Assembly (NCBI RefSeq): GCF_000189395.1
Contig: NZ_AEPB01000035.1
Coordinates: forward strand, 1-45,171
Length of the DNA: 45,171 nt
Source of the DNA: Planococcus donghaensis MPA1U2
Lineage (GTDB): Bacteria > Bacillota > Bacilli > Bacillales_A > Planococcaceae
Direction: 5' to 3'
Shown: one piece after another, positions 1 through 7,235 of the stretch
How the letters are laid out: every line of letters starts with the position of its first letter
Numbering within the stretch: the stretch's first letter is position 1
Program-made: the position numbers and the translations under genes
Notes under the pieces: generated by a model
Told to the model about the DNA's origin: nothing
What the model saw: only the letters and a program-made list of their open reading frames with translations
Databases searched by the model: none

Positions 1-22
1 ATCTGGATTTTTTTATTTAGAA

Positions 23-325
23 CTAGTTTACTTCAGTCAACTCCAAATGATAGTCAGCTACTTGATTGGGTTTGTACAAATCAGTAATCGATGTGGAGTA
101 ATCCGTAATGGAGGCGTTAAATTCTGCATTTAGAGAAGGTATACGGATTCGGAAATTCATTTTATACAAAAGTGTAGCAATGTGATGATACTCTTCGCTT
201 GCAACGTTAAAGTTGAAGGCGATTTTTCGGTTGTGCTGGTGAGCATTGGTCTGTTTATTCGTTTCTTCTTTAAAATTAGAAGTGTGTATTTCGGTATCAT
301 CAATCCAAATGATTGTGTTCGTCAC
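23..325 (-). CDS. ykvR: DUF3219 family protein (YkvR-like)
   Basis: Small cytoplasmic protein of 100 residues. The central block (KIAFNFNVASEEYHHIA) and the late block (YSTSITDLYKPN) match what I recall of B. subtilis YkvR, the type member of DUF3219; no biochemical role is known. The start is GTG, lying directly after the TAA stop of the upstream acyl-CoA dehydrogenase. Its ribosome site, GAGGTG, is inside the end of that gene, so the two are very likely translationally coupled. What the pairing means is unclear: nothing in this protein suggests a part in acyl-CoA chemistry. The 22 bases before its end at the window edge hold no visible gene. Family call by recalled sequence similarity only. 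Confidence 0.8.
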   Translation of the reverse strand: MTNTIIWIDDTEIHTSNFKEETNKQTNAHQHNRKIAFNFNVASEEYHHIATLLYKMNFRIRIPSLNAEFNASITDYSTSITDLYKPNQVADYHLELTEVN

Positions 326-1492
326 TTATTTCACCTCTGTTTCCAATTGTTGAGTAAACTGCTGGATGGCTTTTACGGCCATTTGGCTTTTAACCATATC
401 TTCCATAGGTGGATTGTAAAGGCCAGCCCGAACATTAAGGTAATGGCGGTGCATCGGATTGCCTTCAGAAAGTGCACGAGATCCGACAATTTTCATCGCT
501 TTGTCTACGATTTCCATAGCGGCATGGGTCACGGCTATTTTTGTTATATTTAACGCTTCATCCATTCCGGCTTTGTTGTCTGTTAAATTGTAACGTTCTA
601 CAGTGCCATATAACAGATGCCGTGCGGTAGCCAACTGGAGTTCCATTTCACCGATCGTTTGTTGGATGGCCGGTGTCTGTGCAATGGGTTTTCCAAGTGA
701 TGCTGGCGTATAGTTTGCTGCAAACTCCACTGCATAAGCTCTTGCAGCGGCAGCAATGCCGATATAACAGGCAGGAATATGAAGTAGCCAACCTTTAGTG
801 GATGCTGAAGTTCCTGAACGTTTTAGTATATGTGTTTTAGGAATGCGGACGTGATCGAGGATCAATGTATGGCTTGCAGTGCCTCTCATCGCTAACATGT
901 CCCACGTTTCATCTATGGATACCCCATCCAACTGCCGGGGAATCACAACTGTGATAACTTCATCACTTTCCGTAGTGGCCGTGACAAAAATATAATCGAG
1001 TGCAGGTGCCATGGAAGTGTAGGTTTTTTGCCCAGTAACAATATAGAAATCCCCATCACTAACAGCAGTGGTGCGAGGCAATGCGCCTCTAGCAGGACTA
1101 CCAGCGTTTGCTTCTGTTGCAGCGGTATTAATAAATGCGCCATTAGCGATTTCCGTCATTAGCCAATCTACAGGTTCTTTCAGCCAATGGTGATTTTCAG
1201 CGTACTCCAACACAATGCCAACATGCCATCCAATTGACAGAGCGGTTGCTCCAGAACCTTCCGCTATCGCTTCTTGGGCTAAGACGTATTCGTATAGACC
1301 GAAGCCTTGTCCACCGTTTTCTATGGGAAGGGTCAAGGTATGATAATTCATTTTTTTCAAATCGTTGATGTTGTCAAAAGGGAAAGAGCCACGCTTATCC
1401 AGTTCCGGTTCACGAGATTGGAAAACCGGCTGTAAAGAACGGATTTGATCGATGAGTAATTGTTGTTGAGGTGTTTTGATAAATTGATTCAT
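326..1492 (-). CDS. Acyl-CoA dehydrogenase family protein (YdbM-like)
   Basis: FAD-dependent acyl-CoA dehydrogenase of 388 residues, the usual family length, expected to oxidise an acyl-CoA or similar substrate in the cytoplasm. Helical N-terminal domain, then the flavin-contacting middle segment (TAATEANAGSPARG near residues 123-136, a diverged form of the usual T-E-x-x-x-G-S block), a beta domain, and a C-terminal helical domain with a family-like EIVDKAMKIVGSRALSEGNP block. The diverged motifs are like B. subtilis YdbM and desulfurisation/flavin monooxygenase-like members, so an ordinary fatty-acid substrate is not assured. ATG start with GGAAGGAG 8 bases upstream. It is followed without a gap by the DUF3219 gene. 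Confidence 0.85.
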   Translation of the reverse strand: MNQFIKTPQQQLLIDQIRSLQPVFQSREPELDKRGSFPFDNINDLKKMNYHTLTLPIENGGQGFGLYEYVLAQEAIAEGSGATALSIGWHVGIVLEYAENHHWLKEPVDWLMTEIANGAFINTAATEANAGSPARGALPRTTAVSDGDFYIVTGQKTYTSMAPALDYIFVTATTESDEVITVVIPRQLDGVSIDETWDMLAMRGTASHTLILDHVRIPKTHILKRSGTSASTKGWLLHIPACYIGIAAAARAYAVEFAANYTPASLGKPIAQTPAIQQTIGEMELQLATARHLLYGTVERYNLTDNKAGMDEALNITKIAVTHAAMEIVDKAMKIVGSRALSEGNPMHRHYLNVRAGLYNPPMEDMVKSQMAVKAIQQFTQQLETEVK

Positions 1493-1508
1493 ACACTAGA
1501 CTCCTTCC

Positions 1509-1690
1509 TTGTTCTGCTAGTCCGCCTTAAGCCTGTCGGAGCTAAACGGGCGCCTTCGCTTTTCTTATTGTCTAGCTCCGGCAGCCAGATTCTCGGGGTC
1601 ATAAGTCACACCGACTGTACGGCTGAAAACATGCCGTTTCGCCGATGCGTCTTATGCCCGTCGAATCTACATGGCTGCCTCCGCTTTTCT
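1509..1690. repeat. Degenerate interspersed palindromic repeat: partial plus full copy
   Basis: Bases 1509-1568 resemble the right half of the repeat unit at 6994-7112 (shared words CCGCCTTAAGCCTGTCGG, CGCTTTTCTTAT). Bases 1569-1690 are a full, diverged unit: it starts TTGTCTAGCTCCGGC, has an internal inverted pair GGTCATAAG / CTTATGCCC, and ends GGCTGCCTCCGCTTTTCT. It lies upstream of the acyl-CoA dehydrogenase start and before the terminator of ykvI. I recall very similar elements scattered through Bacillaceae genomes; no coding role is likely. Confidence 0.75.
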
Positions 1691-1703
1691 TTTTACCGTA
1701 CCA

Positions 1704-1743
1704 TAAAAAAGCCGTCAAAGCAGTAGATCAGGCTTTGACGACT
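1704..1743 (-). terminator. Rho-independent terminator of ykvI
   Basis: On the minus strand an 11-bp stem (GTCGTCAAAGC / GCTTTGACGGC) is followed by TTTTTTAT. It begins 16 bases after the ykvI stop codon. Confidence 0.9.
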
Positions 1744-1758
1744 TGGGAAGATATTTAG

Positions 1759-2814
1759 TTAGGAAAGGTTCTTTTTATGTGGCTTTCGGATGTCGGCAAC
1801 GATTAAAGCTCCGACGAGAAACAGACCGAGATAACCAATGGTTGGATAAAACAAACTAACCAGGTTTTTGAAACCTAAAAAGCTCAGAATATAGGCGACA
1901 AGCACAACGGCAGTAATGAAAATTCGGGATTTTGTTGTGCCCATCACTACAAAGCGTGTTGAGAATGAAAAGAGCATGCTAACTGCGGTGTTGTAAATCA
2001 TACCGAAAAGAATAAAGGACATAAAGATGCCGAGAATCGGCGATAGGTTATCGGCGATTAGAAGCAATGGCATTGCTGAACTACCGACACCATCCACTTG
2101 TGAGAAAATTGCTAAGTGACTTAATATGATTAGTCCACCTAGAATGAGTCCGCCAATGAGACCACCGCGTGCGGCAACTTTTTCGTCTTTTTCAGTTCCT
2201 CCCATAACGATCGCCATTGATGCTCCAACAGCAATGTTAAACGATACATAGTTGATGGCAGATAAGAACCAGTTTGGCAAAGCAGAATCTTGATCGTTAG
2301 CAATTGGGTCTAATGAGGCGAATGTGGTGTCCATCGTTAGTAAACTATAAGCAGCTAGTCCAATAACGGCGATGATTAAAAATGGCGTGATGCTACCGAT
2401 AATGGCAATCACTTTTTTTACATTTAACATAATCGTTAAAGCAACTAAAATCGCCATGACTGTACTGCCAAGTGGAGCGGGTAAATTGAATTGCTGTGAG
2501 AAAATTGAACCTGCGCCCGCGATCATCACAACGCCTACTCCGAATAAAGTTAAAATAATAATATAATCCACGATAGAACCAATTATTTTCCCACTGATTC
2601 CAAAAATAGCTTCTTTATGTGATGTTGTTTTCATCCGACTTCCAAGTCGAGTTAAACTCATTCCTAGATAGGCAAATAAAGCGGTTGCAAGAATTGCTGC
2701 AACGGTTCCCATATAGCCGAAGCTTGTAAAGTATTGGAGAATTTCTTGGCCAGAAGCAAATCCGGCTCCGACGATGATGCCAACAAAGGCACTACCCATT
2801 CTTAAACTTTTCAT
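1759..2814 (-). CDS. ykvI: YkvI family membrane protein (APC-type transporter-like)
   Basis: Integral membrane protein of 351 residues with about ten hydrophobic segments. The N-terminus carries GIIVGAGFASGQEILQYF, a glycine-rich first helix with broken centre like that of amino-acid transporters, and is the hallmark of the YkvI family (COG3949). The substrate is unknown. The open frame runs further upstream, but the ATG used here has AGGAGG 8 bases ahead of it and matches the family N-terminus; the longer version would add a spurious AT-rich leader. Monocistronic, with its own terminator and a likely SigA-type promoter. Confidence 0.85.
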   Translation of the reverse strand: MKSLRMGSAFVGIIVGAGFASGQEILQYFTSFGYMGTVAAILATALFAYLGMSLTRLGSRMKTTSHKEAIFGISGKIIGSIVDYIIILTLFGVGVVMIAGAGSIFSQQFNLPAPLGSTVMAILVALTIMLNVKKVIAIIGSITPFLIIAVIGLAAYSLLTMDTTFASLDPIANDQDSALPNWFLSAINYVSFNIAVGASMAIVMGGTEKDEKVAARGGLIGGLILGGLIILSHLAIFSQVDGVGSSAMPLLLIADNLSPILGIFMSFILFGMIYNTAVSMLFSFSTRFVVMGTTKSRIFITAVVLVAYILSFLGFKNLVSLFYPTIGYLGLFLVGALIVADIRKPHKKNLS

Positions 2815-2879
2815 GATGTTCCTCCTAGATGATGTTAGTGCATGGATAAGTTTTTTAAAAATTGAAAAATTCCTATTTA

Positions 2880-2908
2880 AATATAACAAAAGTAGGAAAG
2901 CTCTACAA
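2880..2908 (-). promoter_or_regulatory. Probable SigA promoter of ykvI
   Basis: On the minus strand TTGTAG, 17-base spacer, TATATT, in very AT-rich DNA about 65 bases before the ykvI start. The -35 hexamer is a weak match, so this is tentative. Confidence 0.4.
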
Positions 2909-3004
2909 TTGAAAGCCCAATAATAATGAAAGTGTTTTTGTGATTTTAAGAGTAAAGTGTATGTAATAAACAAATTAAAATAACAAGGAAATAGAAAAAA
3001 GTAC

Positions 3005-3036
3005 ACAAAAAACATCGCCAGTTAAGACTGACGATG
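3005..3036 (-). terminator. Terminator of the general stress protein gene
   Basis: Minus-strand hairpin CATCGTCAG / CTGGCGATG followed by TTTTTTGTG, starting 13 bases after the stop codon. Confidence 0.9.
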
Positions 3037-3049
3037 CTTGAATCGATAA

Positions 3050-3379
3050 CTAGTTTAAATCTTTGTTTGCGATAATAACTAATTTGCCTTTATCAAGCTC
3101 TTCTTCGTACTCTGCTGCTTCTTGTGTCGATAAACCAGCTGCTGCCATTTTAGCGCGTAATTCGTCGCCTCGTGAAACAGTCATGTTTTTCATACTGTCT
3201 AAAAAGCCTTGTTCTTTCATGCCTACTTCTTCTGTGTCCAACGCTTTTGTAATATCTTTGCCACGTTTTTTATCATGCGCAAAAATGTAGATATCATCGT
3301 GGGTATAGCCTTGTGTTTCTAATTTCTCAATTTCCGATTTGGCTTGAAGTGCGTTTTCGACTGTCATTTTCAAAGTCAA
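3050..3379 (-). CDS. General stress protein, YflT-type domain (GSP17M-like)
   Basis: Cytoplasmic protein of 109 residues. The N-terminal half is a YflT-type domain (AKSEIEKLETQGYTHDDIYIFAHD), the small alpha/beta domain of B. subtilis general stress proteins such as GSP17M; the rest is acidic and helical (AEYEEELDKGKLVIIANKD). Molecular role unknown. The start is judged to be TTG, because GGAGGG lies 6 bases before it and neither nearby ATG has a ribosome site. A near-consensus SigB promoter lies upstream, which fits the family's known stress regulation. Confidence 0.85.
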   Translation of the reverse strand: MTLKMTVENALQAKSEIEKLETQGYTHDDIYIFAHDKKRGKDITKALDTEEVGMKEQGFLDSMKNMTVSRGDELRAKMAAAGLSTQEAAEYEEELDKGKLVIIANKDLN

Positions 3380-3385
3380 TGTAAT

Positions 3386-3391
3386 CCCTCC
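3386..3391 (-). promoter_or_regulatory. Ribosome site deciding a TTG start
   Basis: GGAGGG on the minus strand, 6 bases before TTG at 3379; it is too far (18 bases) from the in-frame ATG at 3367. Confidence 0.75.
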
Positions 3392-3413
3392 AATTAATTT
3401 CTTATTACTATGC

Positions 3414-3439
3414 ATACCACGGTGGATTGGAGCTTAAAC
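3414..3439 (-). promoter_or_regulatory. SigB-type promoter of the general stress protein gene
   Basis: Minus strand GTTTAA, 14-base spacer, TGGTAT. The SigB consensus is GTTTAA-N12-15-GGGTAW, so this is a match in 11 of 12 bases, correctly placed before a gene of a SigB-controlled family. Confidence 0.75.
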
Positions 3440-3483
3440 AAAAAAACGTCTCCCCAATCAGTTATACTAAAGAAAAGTGAAGT

Positions 3484-3489
3484 GAGGAG
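3484..3489 (+). promoter_or_regulatory. Ribosome site deciding a TTG start
   Basis: GAGGAG, 8 bases before TTG at 3498. It overlaps the alternative GTG at 3489, which therefore cannot be served by it. Confidence 0.75.
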
Positions 3490-3497
3490 TGGTTTTT

Positions 3498-4232
3498 TTG
3501 AAGGTTATTCCGATAGGTATTTGGGGAGGTTATCCCAACAAAAATGAAGCGACTTCCGCATTTTTAATCGAACAAGATGGTTTTCGGTGTTTAGTAGATT
3601 GTGGCAGTGGTGTATTAGGAGCTGTTCAAAATTATACGGAACTGCGTGAGTTAGACGCGGTAATCATCAGTCATTATCATCCAGATCACGTAGCGGATAT
3701 CGGTGTGTTGCAACACGCAGCCATGGTTGGTATGCAATTGAAAGAGTGGAATACGCCACTATACATCTATGCGCATGACAAAGATTTAGAAGAGTTTAAC
3801 AAGCTTTCTTATAAAGGGGTTACAGAAGGTCGTGCGATACAAGCTTCGGAAACACTCGAACTCGGACCGTGGAAAGTTACATTTTGCGAAACGATTCATC
3901 CTGTCTATTGTCTAGCTATGAGGTTTACTGCGAACGGGAGAACCGCTGTATTTACTGCAGATACCGCTTGGAAAGATGAATTGATCGATTTTTCTCGGGA
4001 TGCGGACCTTTTAGTCGCAGAGTCAAATCTATACGAAAAGTATATTGGTATTATTGGGGGACACATGAGTGGTAGCCAAGCAGGGAAACTTGCAGAACAG
4101 GCTGGTGCCAAGCAATTGCTGCTAACTCACCTTCCGCAATATGGAGAGTTAAATGAAATTTTAACCTCTGCAAAATCGACTTATACTGGTGAAGTTGAGT
4201 TTGCAGTAATCGGCAAAACTTATCACATTTGA
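3498..4232 (+). CDS. yhfI: MBL-fold metallo-hydrolase (YhfI-like)
   Basis: Metallo-beta-lactamase-fold hydrolase of 244 residues, probably cytoplasmic and zinc-dependent. The metal motif is intact: SHYHPDH gives His59, His61, Asp63 and His64; later ligands are likely His in FCETIHP, Asp in FTADTAW, and His in LLLTHLPQ. The N-terminus MKVIPIGIWGGYPNKNEA matches the YhfI branch, related to RNase Z and phosphodiesterases, whose substrate is not established. TTG start chosen for its ribosome site and because family members begin MKV. Divergent from the stress protein gene. Confidence 0.88.
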   Translation: MKVIPIGIWGGYPNKNEATSAFLIEQDGFRCLVDCGSGVLGAVQNYTELRELDAVIISHYHPDHVADIGVLQHAAMVGMQLKEWNTPLYIYAHDKDLEEFNKLSYKGVTEGRAIQASETLELGPWKVTFCETIHPVYCLAMRFTANGRTAVFTADTAWKDELIDFSRDADLLVAESNLYEKYIGIIGGHMSGSQAGKLAEQAGAKQLLLTHLPQYGELNEILTSAKSTYTGEVEFAVIGKTYHI

Positions 4233-4390
4233 TGTGCAGATATAAGCAGATAGTTTGTATACCAAATAGGTTCATTCTATTCTTTAAGTAAATGCTAAGA
4301 AACTTCAAGAAATCGCTACTGTCTAATTACTTAAGAGAAAGCTGATTGTTTTATTGTCTGTCTAGAGAAAAAAGACTGGAGGAGAATAAG

Positions 4391-5035
4391 ATGAAAATAG
4401 GGATTATCGGGGCCACAGGCAAAGCGGGGAACTTGATTTTAAAAGAAGCATTAAGAAGACGTCATGAAGTAACTGCAATTGTTAGAGATTCACAAAAAGC
4501 CGAACATCTAAACGTCCCGATTATAGAAAAGGATGTTTTTAGTTTAACTGCGGAAGATCTATCTCCATTCGATGTAGTAGTTAATGCATTTGGTGTCCCA
4601 CCTGAAAAAGCAGAGCAGCATATTGAAGCCGGTAAAATTTTAATCAATGCACTTAAAGAAACACCAAACACTCGATTGATTGTAGTTGGGGCTGCTGGCA
4701 GTTTGTTTGTAGACGAAGCAAGAACGACGCGGCTAGCGGAAACTCCAGAGTTTCCTGAAGCATTTAAATCGATAGCTAGTAGCCAAGCGCAAAATTTGGC
4801 TAATTTAGAAAAAGCAGAAGGGATTCATTGGACATATTTAACACCAGCGGCATTTTTTGATCCGAAAGGTCACCGTACAGGTCGTTATCAAAAAGGCAAC
4901 GATGGATTTATCGTTAATAGTAAAGGCAAGAGTTACATTAGTTATGCTGATTATGCCATTGCACTTGTTGATGAAATCGAAAGTGGAGAGCATCAAAACA
5001 GACGATTTACCGTTGTTTCTGAAAATCATCTATAG
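4391..5035 (+). CDS. NAD(P)-binding reductase, atypical SDR (YwnB/BVR-B-like)
   Basis: Rossmann-fold protein of 214 residues. The N-terminal GATGKAG (residues 7-13) is the dinucleotide-binding loop of the NAD(P)H-binding atypical SDR group that includes biliverdin reductase B and YwnB-like proteins. A TPAAFFDP segment and a late YISYADYAIALVDEIE helix are typical. Substrate unknown; NAD(P)H-dependent reduction is inferred. The ATG start has GGAGGAG 6 bases upstream; a longer frame exists but lacks support. Monocistronic, ended by its own terminator. Confidence 0.85.
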   Translation: MKIGIIGATGKAGNLILKEALRRRHEVTAIVRDSQKAEHLNVPIIEKDVFSLTAEDLSPFDVVVNAFGVPPEKAEQHIEAGKILINALKETPNTRLIVVGAAGSLFVDEARTTRLAETPEFPEAFKSIASSQAQNLANLEKAEGIHWTYLTPAAFFDPKGHRTGRYQKGNDGFIVNSKGKSYISYADYAIALVDEIESGEHQNRRFTVVSENHL

Positions 5036-5038
5036 TTT

Positions 5039-5073
5039 GAAAAAGCCGGTTTCTACAAAAATCGGCTTTTTCT
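5039..5073 (+). terminator. Rho-independent terminator
   Basis: AAAAAGCCG ... CGGCTTTTT hairpin with U tail, directly after the stop codon of the atypical SDR gene. Confidence 0.8.
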
Positions 5074-5131
5074 ATTCGTAAAGTGATTGACTATTGAAAA
5101 CCATCTGCCATGAAATGTTCACGTTCCTCAA

Positions 5132-5159
5132 TTAAACAATAGCTTGAATCATGTATAAT
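5132..5159 (+). promoter_or_regulatory. Probable SigA promoter
   Basis: TTAAAC, 16-base spacer, perfect TATAAT, 38 bases before the ATG of the small membrane protein gene. Only the -10 is strong. Confidence 0.5.
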
Positions 5160-5197
5160 AAGATGAAACTTGAGGTTTAAAGGTGGGAATTAACACA

Positions 5198-5464
5198 ATG
5201 GATTTTCTATATTTTCCTGATGACAAATCGGAATACATCCCTGGGATTATTTCTGTGGTAATTATATTCATATTGTCCGTACTGATTGTACGGTTATTAG
5301 TTAGAGCTTCGCGTAAGCAAGTGAAAAGTTTAGAAGAACAAGGTTACCCAGTTGTCTATAAAGACGGCTTTGATGGAGATAAGACAGAAGAAGAAATCTT
5401 AGAGCCACAAAAAGCTGTAGACTCCGCAAACGAAAAGAAATTACGTAAGAAAAAAGAGACCTGA
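5198..5464 (+). CDS. Small single-pass membrane protein, unknown
   Basis: I do not recognise a family. The 88-residue product has a short N-terminal stretch (MDFLYFPDDKSEYIPG), one hydrophobic helix (IISVVIIFILSVLIVRLLV), and a charged, probably cytoplasmic tail rich in Lys and Glu. ATG chosen with AGGTGG 11 bases upstream; a GTG at 5183 with GAGG ahead of it is a real alternative and would add five residues. It has its own promoter and terminator, and the spacing suggests it is transcribed apart from the permease that follows. Confidence 0.65.
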   Translation: MDFLYFPDDKSEYIPGIISVVIIFILSVLIVRLLVRASRKQVKSLEEQGYPVVYKDGFDGDKTEEEILEPQKAVDSANEKKLRKKKET

Positions 5465-5486
5465 CAGCCGTCAGGTTTCTTTTTTG
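5455..5486 (+). terminator. Rho-independent terminator
   Basis: ACCTGAC / GTCAGGT with an AGCC loop, then TTCTTTTTT. It overlaps the stop codon of the small membrane protein gene. Confidence 0.85.
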
Positions 5487-5547
5487 GTTCTTTCACTAGG
5501 TGTATACTGGAAACAATGAGGAAAATGAAGAGATGGAGGCACTGTTT

Positions 5548-6849
5548 ATGAAGAATATCTTCGGCGGAGTACAATGGGCGGTTTTCTTAATTGCTTCTTC
5601 CATCGCAGCACCCATCGCAATTGCCAGTATTTTTGGCATGGATACGACAGAAACTGCCCTCTTCTTACAGCGCACGATGTTTGTTTTAGGAATTGCTTGC
5701 TTAGTGCAAGCCTTTATCGGACACCGTATGCCAATTAACGAAGGACCAGCCGGTTTATGGTGGGGGATATTTATTGTTTATGCTGGGTTAGTTGGTATTA
5801 TGTATGGAACTATGGAAGAATCTCTTCAAGCCTTGCAAAGCGGTTTATTGTACAGTGGCGTTTTGTTTATCGTATTTGCTTATTCAGGACTCGTCGATAA
5901 ACTAAAGGTTTTATTTACACCGACCATCACGTTTGTTTACCTTTTGTTATTGGTCCTTCAAATCAGTGAGTCGATTATCGCAGGTTTACTAGGCATCGTA
6001 ACAAAAGGTGATCCCGTAGATGGACTGGTCCTGCTAGGGAGTATAATTGTAATCGTATTAACGTTCTTTTTCATGAACCATGAACTGCCTTGGATTAGTC
6101 GTTATTCGGTGTTGTTTGCAATTGCTACAGGGTGGTTCATTTTCTGGGTTTTTGGCAAATTACCAGAAACTGCAGAGGGTACAGGTTCGTTAATATCTCT
6201 ACCAGAGATGCTCGTTTTTGGACCGTTAATTTGGGATAGTGGCATGTTCGTAACGGCCTTGTTTTTAACAATTTTACTACTTGCCAATATGATGGCATCG
6301 ATTCGTGTTATGGAAAGTGTATTGAAAAATTCTTTTTCGATTGATGCACCTGATCGAGTTAAACAAGCATCAGCAGCTTCTGGTATTAATCATATTGTGG
6401 CAGGATTGTTTTCTTCTATCGGGCCTGTGCCAATTTCAGGAGCGGCTGGATTTGTCAGCGCCACTAGAACACCTATGCTTAGACCCTTTATTTTTGGAGG
6501 CATCCTTGTAGTGCTGATTAGTTTTTTTCCAACACTCATGGCAATTCTTGCGTCTCTACCGGCTCCTGTAGCGTATGCTGTTATCTTTGCAGTATTCACC
6601 AAAATGGTCGAGATGGCTTTTGTTGAATTGGAAAATGAAAAAGACAGGCTACACTCTTATAAAGTGGCGGCTTTCGGGCTGATGAGCGGAGTTGGTATTA
6701 TGTTTGTTTCTCCAGAAAGCATGGCCAACTTGCCTTCGGTTGTGTCGGCGACATTGTCAAACGGATTAATTACTGGAACCATTATTGCCATTTTGATAGA
6801 ACAGTTATTGTTGCGGAAAAAACAACGTGAAAAAACCGGACGCGTGTAG
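5548..6849 (+). CDS. NCS2 family nucleobase (purine/pyrimidine) permease
   Basis: Polytopic membrane protein of 433 residues with about 12-14 hydrophobic segments, in the nucleobase-cation symporter-2 family (uracil, xanthine and urate permeases). Visible family blocks include INEGPAGLWWGIFIVYAG early and GLFSSIGPVPISGAAGFVSATRT late, the latter equivalent to the substrate-contacting region. Closest in feel to B. subtilis YwdJ/PucJ types; the exact base cannot be read from this. The start used, MKNIFGG, has TGGAGG 8 bases upstream; upstream GTG and ATG codons have no ribosome site. The terminator stem overlaps the stop codon. Confidence 0.82.
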   Translation: MKNIFGGVQWAVFLIASSIAAPIAIASIFGMDTTETALFLQRTMFVLGIACLVQAFIGHRMPINEGPAGLWWGIFIVYAGLVGIMYGTMEESLQALQSGLLYSGVLFIVFAYSGLVDKLKVLFTPTITFVYLLLLVLQISESIIAGLLGIVTKGDPVDGLVLLGSIIVIVLTFFFMNHELPWISRYSVLFAIATGWFIFWVFGKLPETAEGTGSLISLPEMLVFGPLIWDSGMFVTALFLTILLLANMMASIRVMESVLKNSFSIDAPDRVKQASAASGINHIVAGLFSSIGPVPISGAAGFVSATRTPMLRPFIFGGILVVLISFFPTLMAILASLPAPVAYAVIFAVFTKMVEMAFVELENEKDRLHSYKVAAFGLMSGVGIMFVSPESMANLPSVVSATLSNGLITGTIIAILIEQLLLRKKQREKTGRV

Positions 6850-6868
6850 GAATTGCGTCCGGTTTTTC
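6834..6868 (+). terminator. Rho-independent terminator of the NCS2 permease
   Basis: Perfect 10-bp stem AACCGGACGC / GCGTCCGGTT followed by TTTCT; the left arm is inside the coding end. Confidence 0.9.
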
Positions 6869-6870
6869 TA

Positions 6871-6991
6871 TTGTCCAGGCTCCAGCGGCTAGCTCTTTGG
6901 GTCATAAGCCGTCTTGGCTGTGCGGCAAAGAACGCCGCTTCGCCAATCTGTCTTATGCCCGGCAGAGCTACACAGCCGCTTGCGCTTTTCT
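6871..6991. repeat. Interspersed palindromic repeat, unit 1 of 3
   Basis: A unit of about 121 bases starting TTGTCCAGGCTCCAGCGGCT and ending GCCGCTTGCGCTTTTCT. The two ends and the inner pair GGTCATAAG / CTTATGCCC form an imperfect palindrome. Nearly identical to unit 3: I count two differences. Confidence 0.85.
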
Positions 6992-6993
6992 TA

Positions 6994-7112
6994 TTGTCCA
7001 GGCTCCAGCGGCTAGTCCCTCGGGGTCTTAAGGCAGCCCACTACGGAAATCAGGATTTCCTGCGTGTTCTGCCTTAAGCCTGTCGGGACTACACAGCCGC
7101 TTGCGCTTTTCT
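6994..7112. repeat. Interspersed palindromic repeat, unit 2 of 3
   Basis: Same ends as units 1 and 3, but a different centre (inner pair GGTCTTAAGGCAG / CTGCCTTAAGCC, with GAAATCAGGATTTCC at its middle). So the ends are conserved while the core is a separate subtype, itself self-complementary. Confidence 0.85.
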
Positions 7113-7114
7113 TA

Positions 7115-7235
7115 TTGTCCAGGCTCCAGCGGCTAGCTCTTTGGGTCATAAGCCATCTTAGCTGTGCGGCAAAGAACGCCGCTTCGCCAATCTGTCTTAT
7201 GCCCGGCAGAGCTACACAGCCGCTTGCGCTTTTCT
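7115..7235. repeat. Interspersed palindromic repeat, unit 3 of 3
   Basis: Near copy of unit 1. Its last bases overlap the stop codon of pepF, so the array sits flush against that gene. With the permease terminator on the other side it fills the whole 384-base convergent gap. Confidence 0.85.

Noticed and set aside
1460-1726. 88-residue plus-strand frame
   Set aside because: It covers the start of the acyl-CoA dehydrogenase antisense and the degenerate repeat; no ribosome site.
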